DNA of 64,000 nt, from the NCBI RefSeq assembly GCF_001875325.1, contig NZ_MDDC01000002.1, positions 62,001 to 126,000 of the forward strand, given 5' to 3'. This document shows positions 30,586 through 40,163 of this stretch, piece after piece (within the stretch, counting starts at the first letter, position 1; the number at the start of each line of letters is the position of its first letter). The position numbers and the translations under genes were made by a program. The notes beneath the pieces are model-generated. The model ran no database searches. It saw only the letters and a list, made by a program, of their open reading frames with translations, and had not been told where the DNA came from. The DNA comes from Neomoorella thermoacetica (lineage in GTDB: Bacteria > Bacillota > DSM-521 > Neomoorellales > Neomoorellaceae).

Positions 30586-33500
30586 ATGCAGGATGATAAA
30601 GCCGGGACCGACCTCCGCCTTATCGAAGCGGGCTTTCCCTGCCACCAGGTCGGCGCCGAGACCCAGCGGGAGCGCGGCGCCAGTTCCGCCCTCCCACCTC
30701 TCTATTTTCTCCACGTCTGGTGGGCGCGGCGGCCCCTTGTACCGAGCCGCGCCGCCATCCTCGGCTCCCTCCTGCCCGCCGGGACGGACCCGGATTGGTT
30801 CCTCCGCCAGCTCGGCATCGAAAAGGTGCAGGCCCTGGTCAACGGCGAGCCGTGGACGCTGAATGAAAGACTAATTGATCGCCTCGGCCAGGATGATTCG
30901 GGACGGGAGATATTAGAAATTGATTCCGTGGTGGCGAGGGCGCTTCAACGGGAGCAGGATAACAGGAAAGACCAGAGGGAGCTAATTAAAGAGATCGTCG
31001 GCGAGAATCCTTCTCTCGGCGACCATCCAGTCATACAAAAATGGAAAGAGTTGAGTAAACCGCTTCCTGAACCGCTTCCTCAAGAGGGCGAGATCTTATA
31101 TGTTGAACGTGTAGCTGCCGATCCAGCATGGTTTAAAGATTTGATGGAGATTGCAGCAAGTAGAGGCGTTCGTATTCCAAACCTTTACGGGTATTCACGC
31201 GCCTACATACGTCAACCGGAATGGCAATCCTATGATATCACGGTGCTTGATCCCACAGCTGGCGGCGGGTCAATTCCTTTCGAAGCACTACGACTTGGGC
31301 ACCGGGTGATTGCCAATGAACTCAATCCGGTTGCGGCCGTGATCCTATACGCTACCCTCGATTATCCTGCCCGATATGGCCCGGGGTTAAAAGCCGATAT
31401 CGAGAGATGGGGACAAAAGTTAATTAATATCCTGGACAAGAAGTTAGACCCCGTATTTCCCCGTGTTTTTCCATTGCCCCGGGACGAGGGGCGTGTCTTA
31501 AAGATGCACCTGAGTAACTGCCCGGAGTTAATTTCTGAGTTTGAACGGGAAGATACGACCACCTACTTGTATGCCCGCCAGGTCACCTGTCCCCATTGCG
31601 GCGGCGAGGCGCCGCTGTTGAACACCTGCTGGCTGGCAAAAGAAGGCGATAAGTGGGGCGTGCGGATCGTCCCCGACGGCCGGAAAAGAGGCGGGAAAGT
31701 CCGCTTTGAAACCTACCGCGTCAGGGGCAACCGGGGGCCCAACGGCGAGGATCCAAACTTCGCGACGGTGAAAGATGGCGTCGGTTTATGCGTCCACTGC
31801 CGCCAGGCCATTCCCGCCGATGAGATTAAAGCCCAGGCGCGGGGGGAATCGCCGCACGGCAGGTGGCAGGACCGGCTTTACTGCGTCGTGGCCGTGCGCT
31901 ACCAGCCCAAGCTGGATAAATACGGCAGGCCGCAGCGTTATGCCAGCGGCGAAAGGGCCGGGGAAATTAAGACCGAGAAGGTGCGCTTTTTCCGGCCGCC
32001 CAACGAGCGGGACCTGGCGGCCCTGGCGGAGGCCGAAAAGCGCCTTGCCGAACGCTGGCCCGGGTGGGAGCGGCAGGGGATTATTCCTACGGAAAGCATC
32101 CCTCAGGGGCACAAGACGATGGAGCCATTACGTGCAGGCATGACGCGCTGGTGCGATATGTTTACCCCGCGCCAGCTCCTGGGGCACCTCATCCTGGTCG
32201 AGGAGCTCAACCGCCTCAAGCCTGAAATTTTAAAGGAACTAGGCGAAGAACGCGGCCGTGCTGTAGTAACGTACCTCCAGTTCATGATCGATAAGGGCGT
32301 GGACTACAACAGTAAGCAGACCCGTTGGATACCCCAACGTGCAATCGTATCCGGTACATTTGGACGGCATGATTTTTCCTTAAAATGGACATTCGGCGAG
32401 ATGGTCTTCACCGGCCCCAATTCCGGCGCGGCCTGGGCCTTGGCCCAGCTTTTGGATGCTTACGCCGGGATCGCGGAGCTGGTCGCGCCGCTGCATGATC
32501 GCCTTAACGGCGCCGCCCCTCCGGTGACCATCCGCTGCAGCACGGCCGCCAGCCTGGACCTGCCGGATGCTTCCGTCGACCTCATCTGCATCGACCCGCC
32601 GTACTACAACAACGTCCAGTACGCGGAGCTGTCCGACTACTTCTACGTCTGGCAGCGGCGTACCCTCCACGACTTATACCCGGACCTGTTCCGGCGGCGG
32701 CTTACCAACAAGACGGACGAGGCCGTGGCTAATCCCGCCCGGGACGGGTCGGCCGCCAGTGCGGCCAGGGAATACGAGCGCCTGATGGGCGAGATCTTTG
32801 CCGAGTGCCGCCGGGTGCTCAAAGATGGCGGCGTCATGACGATCATGTTCACTCACAAGACGCAGGAGGCCTGGGAAGCGCTGACACGTTCATTGATTGA
32901 GAATGGTTGGATGATTACTTCGTCATTTCCGGTGGAATCCGAATTCAAGAATTCCCAGCACATCATGGAAAATGCTGCTGCTGCCAGCTCTATCTTCCTG
33001 ACCTGCCGCAAGCGGGAAGTAAAGGACGGCATCCCCGCCACCTGGAGCGGCTTCGGCGGTACCGGGGTGGCCCAGCGGGTGCGCGAGGCCGTGCGCCGGG
33101 GCTTAAAGGAGTTCGAGCCGCTGCACTTGAACCCGGTGGATGAGATGGTGGCCGGTTACGGCCGCGCCCTCCATGTGTTTTCCCAGCACTGGCCGGTGCT
33201 GGACGGCGACGAGCCGGTCAGCCCCACCCGTGCCATGAACGAGGCCAGCGCCGTCGTCGCCCAGCACCAGATCGCCCGCCTGACCGGGGGGCGCCTGCGG
33301 GTGGACGACCTGAACCCGGAAGCCGCCATGGCCCTCACCCTCTACGGCATCTTCGGCCTGGCCGAATTTCCCTATGATGCGGCCCTGAACCTCTCCCGTT
33401 CCCTCAATATCAGCCTGGAGGGCAGGGCTGGCGGATATACCGTCAGCGGCCGGATGATCGGGATTAACGACGAAAGCCGGGGCGGGCGCACCGGGCGCAC

Positions 33501-33798
33501 CGCTGCCGGGGACAGCGGCTACCATGCGCCCCTCATCCGCCGGGGCTCGAAGCTGCGCCTGGCCCGGCCGGAGGAGCGTAACAAAAAGCGTATAGATAAC
33601 CCGCAGACCGAGTGGGACCTCCTCCACGGTTTGATCCTCGCTTACCGGGAAGGCGATGTGCCCCTCGCCCGCGCTTATCTTACGCAGCACGCCGGGGGCC
33701 GGGAACAGGTGCTCCGCGACCTGCTCTCCGTCTGGGCGGCGGAGATGGCCGACGAGGAGCTGCGGAAAGAGGCCGGGGCCATCCTGTTCGGCTTATAG
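30586..33798 (+). CDS. DUF1156-containing DNA methylase (DISARM DrmMI-like)
   Basis: A DNA amino-methyltransferase of about 1070 residues. The N-terminal DUF1156 signature is HVWWARRPLVPSRAAILGSL. The SAM-binding motif DPTAGGGSIPFEAL lies near residue 221 and the catalytic DPPYYNNVQYAELSDYF near 669, both typical of N6-adenine or N4-cytosine methylases. A zinc ribbon between them uses CPHCGG (about 334) and CVHC (about 402). Base composition is uneven: about 30870-31580, 32215-32400 and 32880-32990 are more AT-rich than the rest. The ATG at 30586 follows TAGGAG by 8 bases, and the upstream gene stops inside this ribosome binding site. It probably marks host DNA so that the helicase partner spares it (inference from related systems). 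Confidence 0.9.
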   Translation: MQDDKAGTDLRLIEAGFPCHQVGAETQRERGASSALPPLYFLHVWWARRPLVPSRAAILGSLLPAGTDPDWFLRQLGIEKVQALVNGEPWTLNERLIDRLGQDDSGREILEIDSVVARALQREQDNRKDQRELIKEIVGENPSLGDHPVIQKWKELSKPLPEPLPQEGEILYVERVAADPAWFKDLMEIAASRGVRIPNLYGYSRAYIRQPEWQSYDITVLDPTAGGGSIPFEALRLGHRVIANELNPVAAVILYATLDYPARYGPGLKADIERWGQKLINILDKKLDPVFPRVFPLPRDEGRVLKMHLSNCPELISEFEREDTTTYLYARQVTCPHCGGEAPLLNTCWLAKEGDKWGVRIVPDGRKRGGKVRFETYRVRGNRGPNGEDPNFATVKDGVGLCVHCRQAIPADEIKAQARGESPHGRWQDRLYCVVAVRYQPKLDKYGRPQRYASGERAGEIKTEKVRFFRPPNERDLAALAEAEKRLAERWPGWERQGIIPTESIPQGHKTMEPLRAGMTRWCDMFTPRQLLGHLILVEELNRLKPEILKELGEERGRAVVTYLQFMIDKGVDYNSKQTRWIPQRAIVSGTFGRHDFSLKWTFGEMVFTGPNSGAAWALAQLLDAYAGIAELVAPLHDRLNGAAPPVTIRCSTAASLDLPDASVDLICIDPPYYNNVQYAELSDYFYVWQRRTLHDLYPDLFRRRLTNKTDEAVANPARDGSAASAAREYERLMGEIFAECRRVLKDGGVMTIMFTHKTQEAWEALTRSLIENGWMITSSFPVESEFKNSQHIMENAAAASSIFLTCRKREVKDGIPATWSGFGGTGVAQRVREAVRRGLKEFEPLHLNPVDEMVAGYGRALHVFSQHWPVLDGDEPVSPTRAMNEASAVVAQHQIARLTGGRLRVDDLNPEAAMALTLYGIFGLAEFPYDAALNLSRSLNISLEGRAGGYTVSGRMIGINDESRGGRTGRTAAGDSGYHAPLIRRGSKLRLARPEERNKKRIDNPQTEWDLLHGLILAYREGDVPLARAYLTQHAGGREQVLRDLLSVWAAEMADEELRKEAGAILFGL

Positions 33799-33836
33799 TA
33801 GAGCCTCCGGATGCCAGTGTTCGAGGGGGAGGTAGC

Positions 33837-36800
33837 ATGACAGACCTGATGGAAACCCCTTTAGAAGCTAAGGGCCTGCGGTCCCGCCCCTGGCTCCTGT
33901 CCTACAGGACATCTTCTACCCTGATCGACGGCCGCCCGGTCGACATGCTGCATGATTTCTACGTGCCCGCCCTCCGCCTGGCGGTGCGGTACGACCGCGT
34001 GGCCGGATACTTCCGCTCGTCTTCCCTGGCCGCCGCCTCGATGGGGTTCTCCGCCTTTGTCGGCCGGCAAGGCAAGATGCGCCTCATCGTCGGCGCCGAC
34101 CTGGAACCCGAAGACGTGAGGGCCATCCTGGCCGGGGACAGGGAGCGGCTGGCGGTGAGGTTGAACGGCGAGCTCGACCGGGCCGCCTCCTGGCCGCAAG
34201 GGGTGCGTAACGGCGTAACGCTCCTTGCCTGGATGGTGGCCCACGGCCATCTTGAGGTACGGGTGGCCTTCCGGGTGCATAAAGAAACCGGCGAGCCGCT
34301 ATCCATGGATGCCGTGGACGACGGCTATGTCCACGAAAAGTGGTTTGTCCTGTATGATGAATTTGGCAATCGCCTTTACGGGGCCGGGACGCTGAATGAA
34401 TCGAAAACAGCCCTTATCCTGAACGCTGAAAATATTGACGTCCACTGCGATTGGTGGGGCGAGACGGACCGCCGGCGGGTCGAAGAAGCCGCTGAAGCCT
34501 TTGAAAACCTGTGGAGGGGTAATGTCCCCCACCTGCCGGTGCTGACCCTGCCGGAAGCGGTCCGGCGCCGCCTGATCCGGCTGGCGGAGGGAATAGATTC
34601 CCCGGTAGAGGTGGACGGCACGAGGGCTGCAACCAGGGTAGCAGCACCGCCTGCGGCCATGGAACGGCTGCGCTTCGCCATCTTACGCGACGCGCCGAAG
34701 ATGCCGGGCGGCCGCTTTGTGGGCATGGAAACCGCGCCTGTAGAGCCGTGGCCGCACCAGGCCATCGTGGTGCGCCGGCTGGTTGAAACCTGGCCCTACT
34801 CCTACATTTTGGGCGACGAGGTCGGCCTGGGGAAGACCATCGAGGCGGGGCTAGCCTTCCGTTCCCTGTACCTGGCGGGCCTGGTGAAACGGATCCTTAT
34901 TGCCGCGCCGGCGAGCCTCACCCGGCAGTGGCACCGCCAGATGGCGGCGAAGATGCTGCTCTCCTTTGGCCTGGCGCGCACCACGCCGGAAACCGCGCAC
35001 GAATATATCTTCCCGGCGGCAGAGACCCGGCCGGCGAGTTCCATTTATGAGCCGGACCTGGTGATCGTCTCGACGGGGCTCCTCGCCCGCCGCGAGCGGG
35101 CGGAAGCTATTTCCCTTGCGGCGCCCTACGACATCGCCCTGGTGGATGAAGCCCACGCCCTCCGGCGGCACAACCCTGCGGCCGGCTGCGGGGTGCACCC
35201 GGACTTCGGGCTTCTCTATACTTTTACCAATGATTACCTGCGCCGCAAGGCGCGCAGCCTTTGGCTGGCCACGGCCACCCCCATGCAGATCCATCCTGTG
35301 GAAGTATGCGACCTGCTGGCGCTGACCAATCGTGTGGGCGCCTTCCAGTTTGATCCGGCCCTGACATTGCAGTACTATGAACTCCTGGGCCGGCTGCTGG
35401 ACGGGCAGGAGCCGGGGGAGCTGGAATGGGAATTCCTGCAGCGGGCTGTAAAGGCGGTACAAGTGCAGGACCCCATGCTCTGGCGCTTTATCGAGGAGAG
35501 CGTTATCGACGGGCGCCTCCGGGCAACGCTGCGCCAGTGGCTGGAGTACGGCCGGGTTCCCCGGGGCAGGGACCGCGAGTTAATGTACCGCTTGTTATTC
35601 AGCGTTTCCCCCCTTTCCCGGGTGATGCTCAGGCATACCCGGCGGCTGCTGGAAATCTACCGCGACCGCGGGCAGCTACGGCAAAACCTCCCCCGGCGCC
35701 ACATCCTCTCCTTGCCCCGGATCGATTTTACGCCCCTGGAACGGCGCATTTACGATGATCTGGAGAAATACTGCCAGGGCCTGACCAGGCAAATCCAGGC
35801 CCGCGGCGACCACCAGGCGCAGCAAATGATGAGCTTCCTGCTGAGCTTCCTGCGGCTGCGGTTCGCGTCCAGCCTCTACGCCCTGCACGAAACGCTGCAG
35901 CGCCGCCTGCGCAGGGTCGAAGCCACCCTGCGGCACCAGCTCGTGACGGAAGCAGGCGATTCCGGCCTCGCCGCGCTGCAGGAGCTGGTCTATGAAAGTG
36001 AAGACGAAAACGACCTTGAGGCGGCGGAATCCCTGCTTAAAGATCGCGCCCCGGCCGACCTGGAATGGGAGCGGGAGCGGCTGCAGGAAATGCTCAACCA
36101 CATGGCCGACCTGACCGAACATCCATCGAAGATGCGGGAACTCTTGGGATGGCTCGACCAGCGTCGCAACCGCAAGACCGGGCGCATCCGCCAGGTTGTC
36201 GTCTTTACCCGTTTTTACGATACCCTTCAGGATATCGTCGCCCGCCTGCGCCAGGCCGACCCCTGGATGCGCCTCGGCACCTATTCCGGCCAGGGGGGTG
36301 AGTATTTCGATGCGGGCACAGGCCGCATGGTGGCCGTCGACCGCGAAGAGGTAAAAGAGCGGTTCCTGCGCGGCGAGATTGATGTACTGGTGTGTACGGA
36401 CGCCGCGGCGGAAGGCCTGAACCTGCAGACCGCCGACCTGCTCGTCAACTTCGACCTGGGCTGGAACCCAATGAAAATCGAGCAGCGGATCGGGCGGATT
36501 GACCGCATCGGCCAGCAGCACCAGGATATTTACGTCCTTAACCTCTGCATTGCCGGCAGCGCCGAGGAGATCGTATACGGGCGGCTGCTGTCCCGCCTGG
36601 CTGAGGCCAACCTGATCGTCGGTACCCAGCAGGTCTCCCTGCTGCCGGTGGAACCGGAGGAGTTCCGCCAGCTGGCCGAGGGAACGCTGACCCAGGAAGA
36701 GCTGGAGGCGCGCGCCCGGAAACGGCTCGAGGAGCAGCGCAGGCGCACGGAGAGCATGGAAATCAACCCGCGAGAACTTTACGAGATTTACATGCGGCTG

Positions 36801-37745
36801 GCCCGAGCCGGCGACCGGCGGACGGCGCCGGTAAACCTGGCGGCCATATGGGAGGCCCTGCAAGGGTCGCAGTACCTGCGCAGCCTGGGGTGTGCCGTCG
36901 CGGACGAAGACGGTAAGCCGGTGTTGACCCTGGCGGGCATCGAGGGCGTGCCGGAGGGAGCAGTTCTCACCGTTTCCCGTGAGCTTTATGAGGAAGGGCT
37001 GGCCGGGGGTGGAGGGCGTGTGCATTTTGCCTCATACGGTGACCCCTTCTTTGACCGTATTTTAGAACACTTGAGCGGTTTCGAGCTTCCCGGTTGCGTA
37101 CGGCGGCTGGCTGTCCCCGTTCCCGGCCTGGATGGTGTTGAGGTGGTGGGCTATGCAGCGGCCTGCCGGGGAGCAGGCGGCAGCCGCGTGGTCCGCCTTA
37201 TCCTGTCATGGGGGGATCTTGAAAACCTGCAGCTCCTGGAGGAGGAGAACCTTACGGCGGCAGAGGTTGAGCCGCTACGCGAGAAGCTCGCCAGGATGGC
37301 CCAGGAAGAGTTCAATCACTATTTGGCAGCAGAGCGGATTGAACGTGAAAATATCCGTGCCGCGCGGGCGCAGGAGATGCTCGCTTTCCTGGTGATCCGG
37401 AACCTCCTGGAGGTTAGGGCCCGTTCTGCCGGGGAAGGTGCCCTTTTCTGGACTGTCCTGCGCGAAGTCGAATCTCTATGCGACAAGCGCGATAAGATAA
37501 TTATTGCCGGCCTGCCGGCGGAAGCCCTGAAACCCGTCGCCGGCAACTTGCTTTTCGACTGCCAGGTGCCGCTTGTGGGCGACACGGCCAGCCTTTTAGC
37601 GCCGCGCATCCTGGTCCGGGCGGCCATAGACGCCGCCAGCCGCCTGGCGGACAGCATGAAGGAGCGCAAGAGCGAGCTCCGGGTCGATGCCGTGCTGGCG
37701 CGCCTGCAGCGCGAAGCCGAAGCCAGGCGGCGGCAAATACATTAA
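33837..37745 (+). CDS. PLD-like/SNF2 helicase fusion (DrmD-like)
   Basis: A 1302-residue fusion. Residues about 35-205 form a phospholipase-D-like domain with one HxK motif (VHEKWF, His166 and Lys168) and GTLNES (184-189). The SNF2 core follows: motif I GDEVGLGKT (326-334), DEAH (437-440), TATP in motif III, then the C-terminal helicase lobe with VVVFTRFYD, TDAAAEGLNLQ and QRIGRIDRIGQ. A long C-terminal region is unassigned. Single HKD-type domains normally dimerise to make one nuclease site, so this could translocate on and cut DNA (inference). The longest frame starts inside the methylase gene; the ATG at 33837 follows GGGGGAGG. It is the last gene of the operon. Confidence 0.9.
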   Translation: MTDLMETPLEAKGLRSRPWLLSYRTSSTLIDGRPVDMLHDFYVPALRLAVRYDRVAGYFRSSSLAAASMGFSAFVGRQGKMRLIVGADLEPEDVRAILAGDRERLAVRLNGELDRAASWPQGVRNGVTLLAWMVAHGHLEVRVAFRVHKETGEPLSMDAVDDGYVHEKWFVLYDEFGNRLYGAGTLNESKTALILNAENIDVHCDWWGETDRRRVEEAAEAFENLWRGNVPHLPVLTLPEAVRRRLIRLAEGIDSPVEVDGTRAATRVAAPPAAMERLRFAILRDAPKMPGGRFVGMETAPVEPWPHQAIVVRRLVETWPYSYILGDEVGLGKTIEAGLAFRSLYLAGLVKRILIAAPASLTRQWHRQMAAKMLLSFGLARTTPETAHEYIFPAAETRPASSIYEPDLVIVSTGLLARRERAEAISLAAPYDIALVDEAHALRRHNPAAGCGVHPDFGLLYTFTNDYLRRKARSLWLATATPMQIHPVEVCDLLALTNRVGAFQFDPALTLQYYELLGRLLDGQEPGELEWEFLQRAVKAVQVQDPMLWRFIEESVIDGRLRATLRQWLEYGRVPRGRDRELMYRLLFSVSPLSRVMLRHTRRLLEIYRDRGQLRQNLPRRHILSLPRIDFTPLERRIYDDLEKYCQGLTRQIQARGDHQAQQMMSFLLSFLRLRFASSLYALHETLQRRLRRVEATLRHQLVTEAGDSGLAALQELVYESEDENDLEAAESLLKDRAPADLEWERERLQEMLNHMADLTEHPSKMRELLGWLDQRRNRKTGRIRQVVVFTRFYDTLQDIVARLRQADPWMRLGTYSGQGGEYFDAGTGRMVAVDREEVKERFLRGEIDVLVCTDAAAEGLNLQTADLLVNFDLGWNPMKIEQRIGRIDRIGQQHQDIYVLNLCIAGSAEEIVYGRLLSRLAEANLIVGTQQVSLLPVEPEEFRQLAEGTLTQEELEARARKRLEEQRRRTESMEINPRELYEIYMRLARAGDRRTAPVNLAAIWEALQGSQYLRSLGCAVADEDGKPVLTLAGIEGVPEGAVLTVSRELYEEGLAGGGGRVHFASYGDPFFDRILEHLSGFELPGCVRRLAVPVPGLDGVEVVGYAAACRGAGGSRVVRLILSWGDLENLQLLEEENLTAAEVEPLREKLARMAQEEFNHYLAAERIERENIRAARAQEMLAFLVIRNLLEVRARSAGEGALFWTVLREVESLCDKRDKIIIAGLPAEALKPVAGNLLFDCQVPLVGDTASLLAPRILVRAAIDAASRLADSMKERKSELRVDAVLARLQREAEARRRQIH

Positions 37746-38090
37746 CAGGGATTACTCCAGGTTGATTTCCTTTATACCAGGAGAGTATCCACCCACATAA
37801 AATCAAACGGGCCGTCGACCCTCTAATCAGCAGGGCAGATTAAAAAAACGGCCCGTGGGAGCTATGTTTTTGTTGAGCCAATGTTCCAGCAGTATATTTT
37901 GCAGCAGTTTCAGTGATGCCGTATTGCGTAAAATGGAAAACGGGCGCCGGTAAGGGTGTTGCAATACATCATATACTGGACTGGGCGTAATAGGGTTCCG
38001 GCTTTTGTTTTCGCTCCGGTCCATTTGCAAAGCGGCAGTGATTGTGGTACATATTTAGGAAGGTGATAACCAGACATAAGGAGTAAAGCA
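37746..38090. other. Intergenic region after the defence-like operon
   Basis: No convincing gene. A 9-bp perfect inverted repeat ACGGGCCGT (37807-37815) / ACGGCCCGT (37848-37856) spans a 32-base loop that itself holds CCCT/AGGG. A minus-strand frame at 37827-38030 encodes 67 residues with no family resemblance that I can see. The 3' end holds AAGGAG, the ribosome binding site for truD. The inverted repeat could be a terminator for the operon, but no T-run follows on the plus strand. Confidence 0.4.
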
Positions 38091-39251
38091 ATGAAATTAA
38101 AGGTGATCCCCGAGGATTTCGTGGTCCGGGAACTGGCCCACCTTCCTATTAAGGAAAAGGGGCCTTACCGGCTGTATCTTTTTGAAAAGAAGGGATGGAA
38201 TACCATCGATCTTTTGATACGGCTGGCAAAGGCCCATCGCCTTCCCTACCGCCTTTTTGCTTACGGGGGATTAAAGGACCGGCACGCCCATACCTTTCAG
38301 TACGTCACAGTGAAGCATCCAGTCGATTTAACCACTGAGGCAGAAAACTTTTCCTTGCAGAGTATTGGCTATATGGACAGGCCCATGGGACCCGATCTCC
38401 TGGAGGGGAACGAGTTTGCTATCACCATCCGCGCCCTGGGAGCGGCGGAGGTATGCCGCATCAGCCGCCGGGTTGATGAGGTGCGGGGTTTCGACTACCC
38501 CAACTACTATGACAACCAGCGTTTTGGCAGTATGGACCGCCAGATGGGCCTCATGGCCGAGAGACTGCTGAAGAAGCATTATAACGGCAGCCTGCAGATC
38601 TACCTTACCGGAATTTACCCGGAAGAAAAAAAAGAGGCCAGGGAACGCAAGCTCTTTTTCCGCGAACACTGGGGTGATTGGTCGACCTGCCTGGCGCGTG
38701 CTAAAACCACTATGGAGAGCAGAATATTTTCCTTGCTTGTCGAAAAACCAAAAGCTTACATAGAGGCTTTGCAGATGATACCCCGCGAAGAGCTCTCCCT
38801 GCTTTTTTCAGCCTACCAGAGTTTTCTTTTTAACGAGCTTTTAAGGAGGATTTTGCAGGAATTCGGCCTCGATCTTACGGCTGTACCCGGCACCGCCGGG
38901 CCCTATCTTTTTTACCGGCGCCTGGAAAGAAAAGAGCTTGCCTATTTGAAGTCTCTTTCCCTGCCGCTGGCTGCCAGCCGCATGGAATTTCCCGATGCCT
39001 TGAGCGAGCGGCTCTTTGCGGCCATCCTGGAAGAAAGGGGCATCAAGCGCAGCAGTTTCAACCTGCGTAAGGTCCGGCAGGCCTTTTTTAAGTCGACGCC
39101 CAGGGAGGCCATAGTTTTTCCCGGCGATTTTTGTCTGCAGCCCGCGGAGCCTGATGACCTTTACCCCGGCAGGCAAAAAATCCGCCTTTTCTTTAAGCTG
39201 CCGCGGGGGAGCTACGGGACAATGCTCATCAAGAGGCTGACCATGCCCTGA
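38091..39251 (+). CDS. truD: TruD-family tRNA pseudouridine(13) synthase
   Basis: A pseudouridine synthase of 386 residues. The catalytic Asp63 lies in GGLKDRHAHTFQ, and the family motif NYYDNQRFGSMDRQMG follows near residue 143. It converts U13 of certain tRNAs to pseudouridine (family knowledge). The ATG follows AAGGAG at a good distance. It is followed within 50 bp by a second pseudouridine synthase of another family, forming an RNA-modification pair right after the defence-like operon. Confidence 0.9.
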   Translation: MKLKVIPEDFVVRELAHLPIKEKGPYRLYLFEKKGWNTIDLLIRLAKAHRLPYRLFAYGGLKDRHAHTFQYVTVKHPVDLTTEAENFSLQSIGYMDRPMGPDLLEGNEFAITIRALGAAEVCRISRRVDEVRGFDYPNYYDNQRFGSMDRQMGLMAERLLKKHYNGSLQIYLTGIYPEEKKEARERKLFFREHWGDWSTCLARAKTTMESRIFSLLVEKPKAYIEALQMIPREELSLLFSAYQSFLFNELLRRILQEFGLDLTAVPGTAGPYLFYRRLERKELAYLKSLSLPLAASRMEFPDALSERLFAAILEERGIKRSSFNLRKVRQAFFKSTPREAIVFPGDFCLQPAEPDDLYPGRQKIRLFFKLPRGSYGTMLIKRLTMP

Positions 39252-39298
39252 ACCGGGATGGGGAGCCGGCGGGATAGGGAAGGGTGATGGGGTGAAAA

Positions 39299-40030
39299 AT
39301 GGCGGCAAAGGAACGGCAGCGCCTGGATAGAGTGCTGGCCCACATGGGGTTTGGTACGCGTAAAATGATTAAGAAGCTGATAAAAGAAAAAAGAGTGCAG
39401 GTCAACGGCGAGCCGGCCGGGGACCCGGGCTTACATGTTATCCCCGGCCGGGATCACATTGAGGTGAACGGTGAACCCCTGGAGTACAGGGAGTATATCT
39501 ATATAATGCTAAATAAGCCGCAGGGTGTCCTCTCCGCCACCGAAGATAGATTTGCCCGGGTAGTAGTCGACCTGCTCCCTCCCCGGTATCGCGCCTTTCA
39601 CCCATTCCCGGCGGGGAGGCTGGATAAAGATGCCGAGGGGCTGCTTTTGCTCACCAACGACGGTGAACTGGCCCACCGGCTGCTATCGCCCAAAAAACAT
39701 GTGCCCAAGACGTATTTCGCTGTGGTGGACGGTATAGTTACGGAAACAGACGTCGAAGCGTTCCGCCAGGGGATAATCTTGAATGACGGCTATCGAACCA
39801 TGCCTGGCGAGTTAACGATCCTCCGCTCCGGAACGGAATCGGAGGTTGAGCTCATCATTTATGAAGGAAAATATCATCAGGTCAAACGCATGTTTGAGGC
39901 TGTAGATAAAAGAGTGACCTATCTCAAGCGGATCGCTATGGGACCCTTAAGGCTGGATGAACCTTTAAAGCCCGGCGAGTATCGGGAATTGACGGAAGAA
40001 GAAATTAGCAAGCTGCGGGAATTATTTTAA
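39299..40030 (+). CDS. RsuA/RluB-family rRNA pseudouridine synthase
   Basis: A protein of 243 residues. An N-terminal S4 RNA-binding domain (RLDRVLAHMGFGTRKMIKKL) is joined to the RsuA-type catalytic domain with Asp109 in AGRLDKDAEGLLLLTNDG. The stretches NKPQGVLSAT and YHQVKRMFEAV are also typical. Members act on 16S rRNA (RsuA) or 23S rRNA (RluB/E/F); the target here cannot be decided. The ATG lies in a GGGGTGAAAAATGG context. Confidence 0.92.
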   Translation: MAAKERQRLDRVLAHMGFGTRKMIKKLIKEKRVQVNGEPAGDPGLHVIPGRDHIEVNGEPLEYREYIYIMLNKPQGVLSATEDRFARVVVDLLPPRYRAFHPFPAGRLDKDAEGLLLLTNDGELAHRLLSPKKHVPKTYFAVVDGIVTETDVEAFRQGIILNDGYRTMPGELTILRSGTESEVELIIYEGKYHQVKRMFEAVDKRVTYLKRIAMGPLRLDEPLKPGEYRELTEEEISKLRELF

Positions 40031-40134
40031 ATGCCGGCATAAGGAAGGGTAACAAATTCCACCCGGGGAAGAGTCCCTTCTTTACCTGCACCCGGAGGAC
40101 GGGGCGGTGTTGGAGAGGCTGGCCTCCAGTTGAA

Positions 40135-40163
40135 GATAAAAGGCCCCGCGGGGGCGGGGCCTA
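40135..40163 (-). terminator. Terminator of motAB overlapping the motB stop
   Basis: AGGCCCCGC / GCGGGGCCT forms a strong hairpin. Read on the minus strand it is followed by TTTTATC. The motB stop codon (40161-40163) lies at the base of the stem, so the hairpin begins as translation ends. Confidence 0.75.

Noticed and set aside
33612-33836. N-terminal extension of the SNF2 helicase gene into the methylase gene
   Set aside because: This part of the frame is the shadow of the methylase C-terminus; a strong ribosome binding site sits just before the ATG at 33837.
35676-37025. A 449-codon open frame on the minus strand opposite the SNF2 helicase gene
   Set aside because: The plus-strand frame has clear helicase motifs. 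The minus-strand product has no domain resemblance and is an artefact of GC-rich coding DNA; many similar antisense frames occur in the window.
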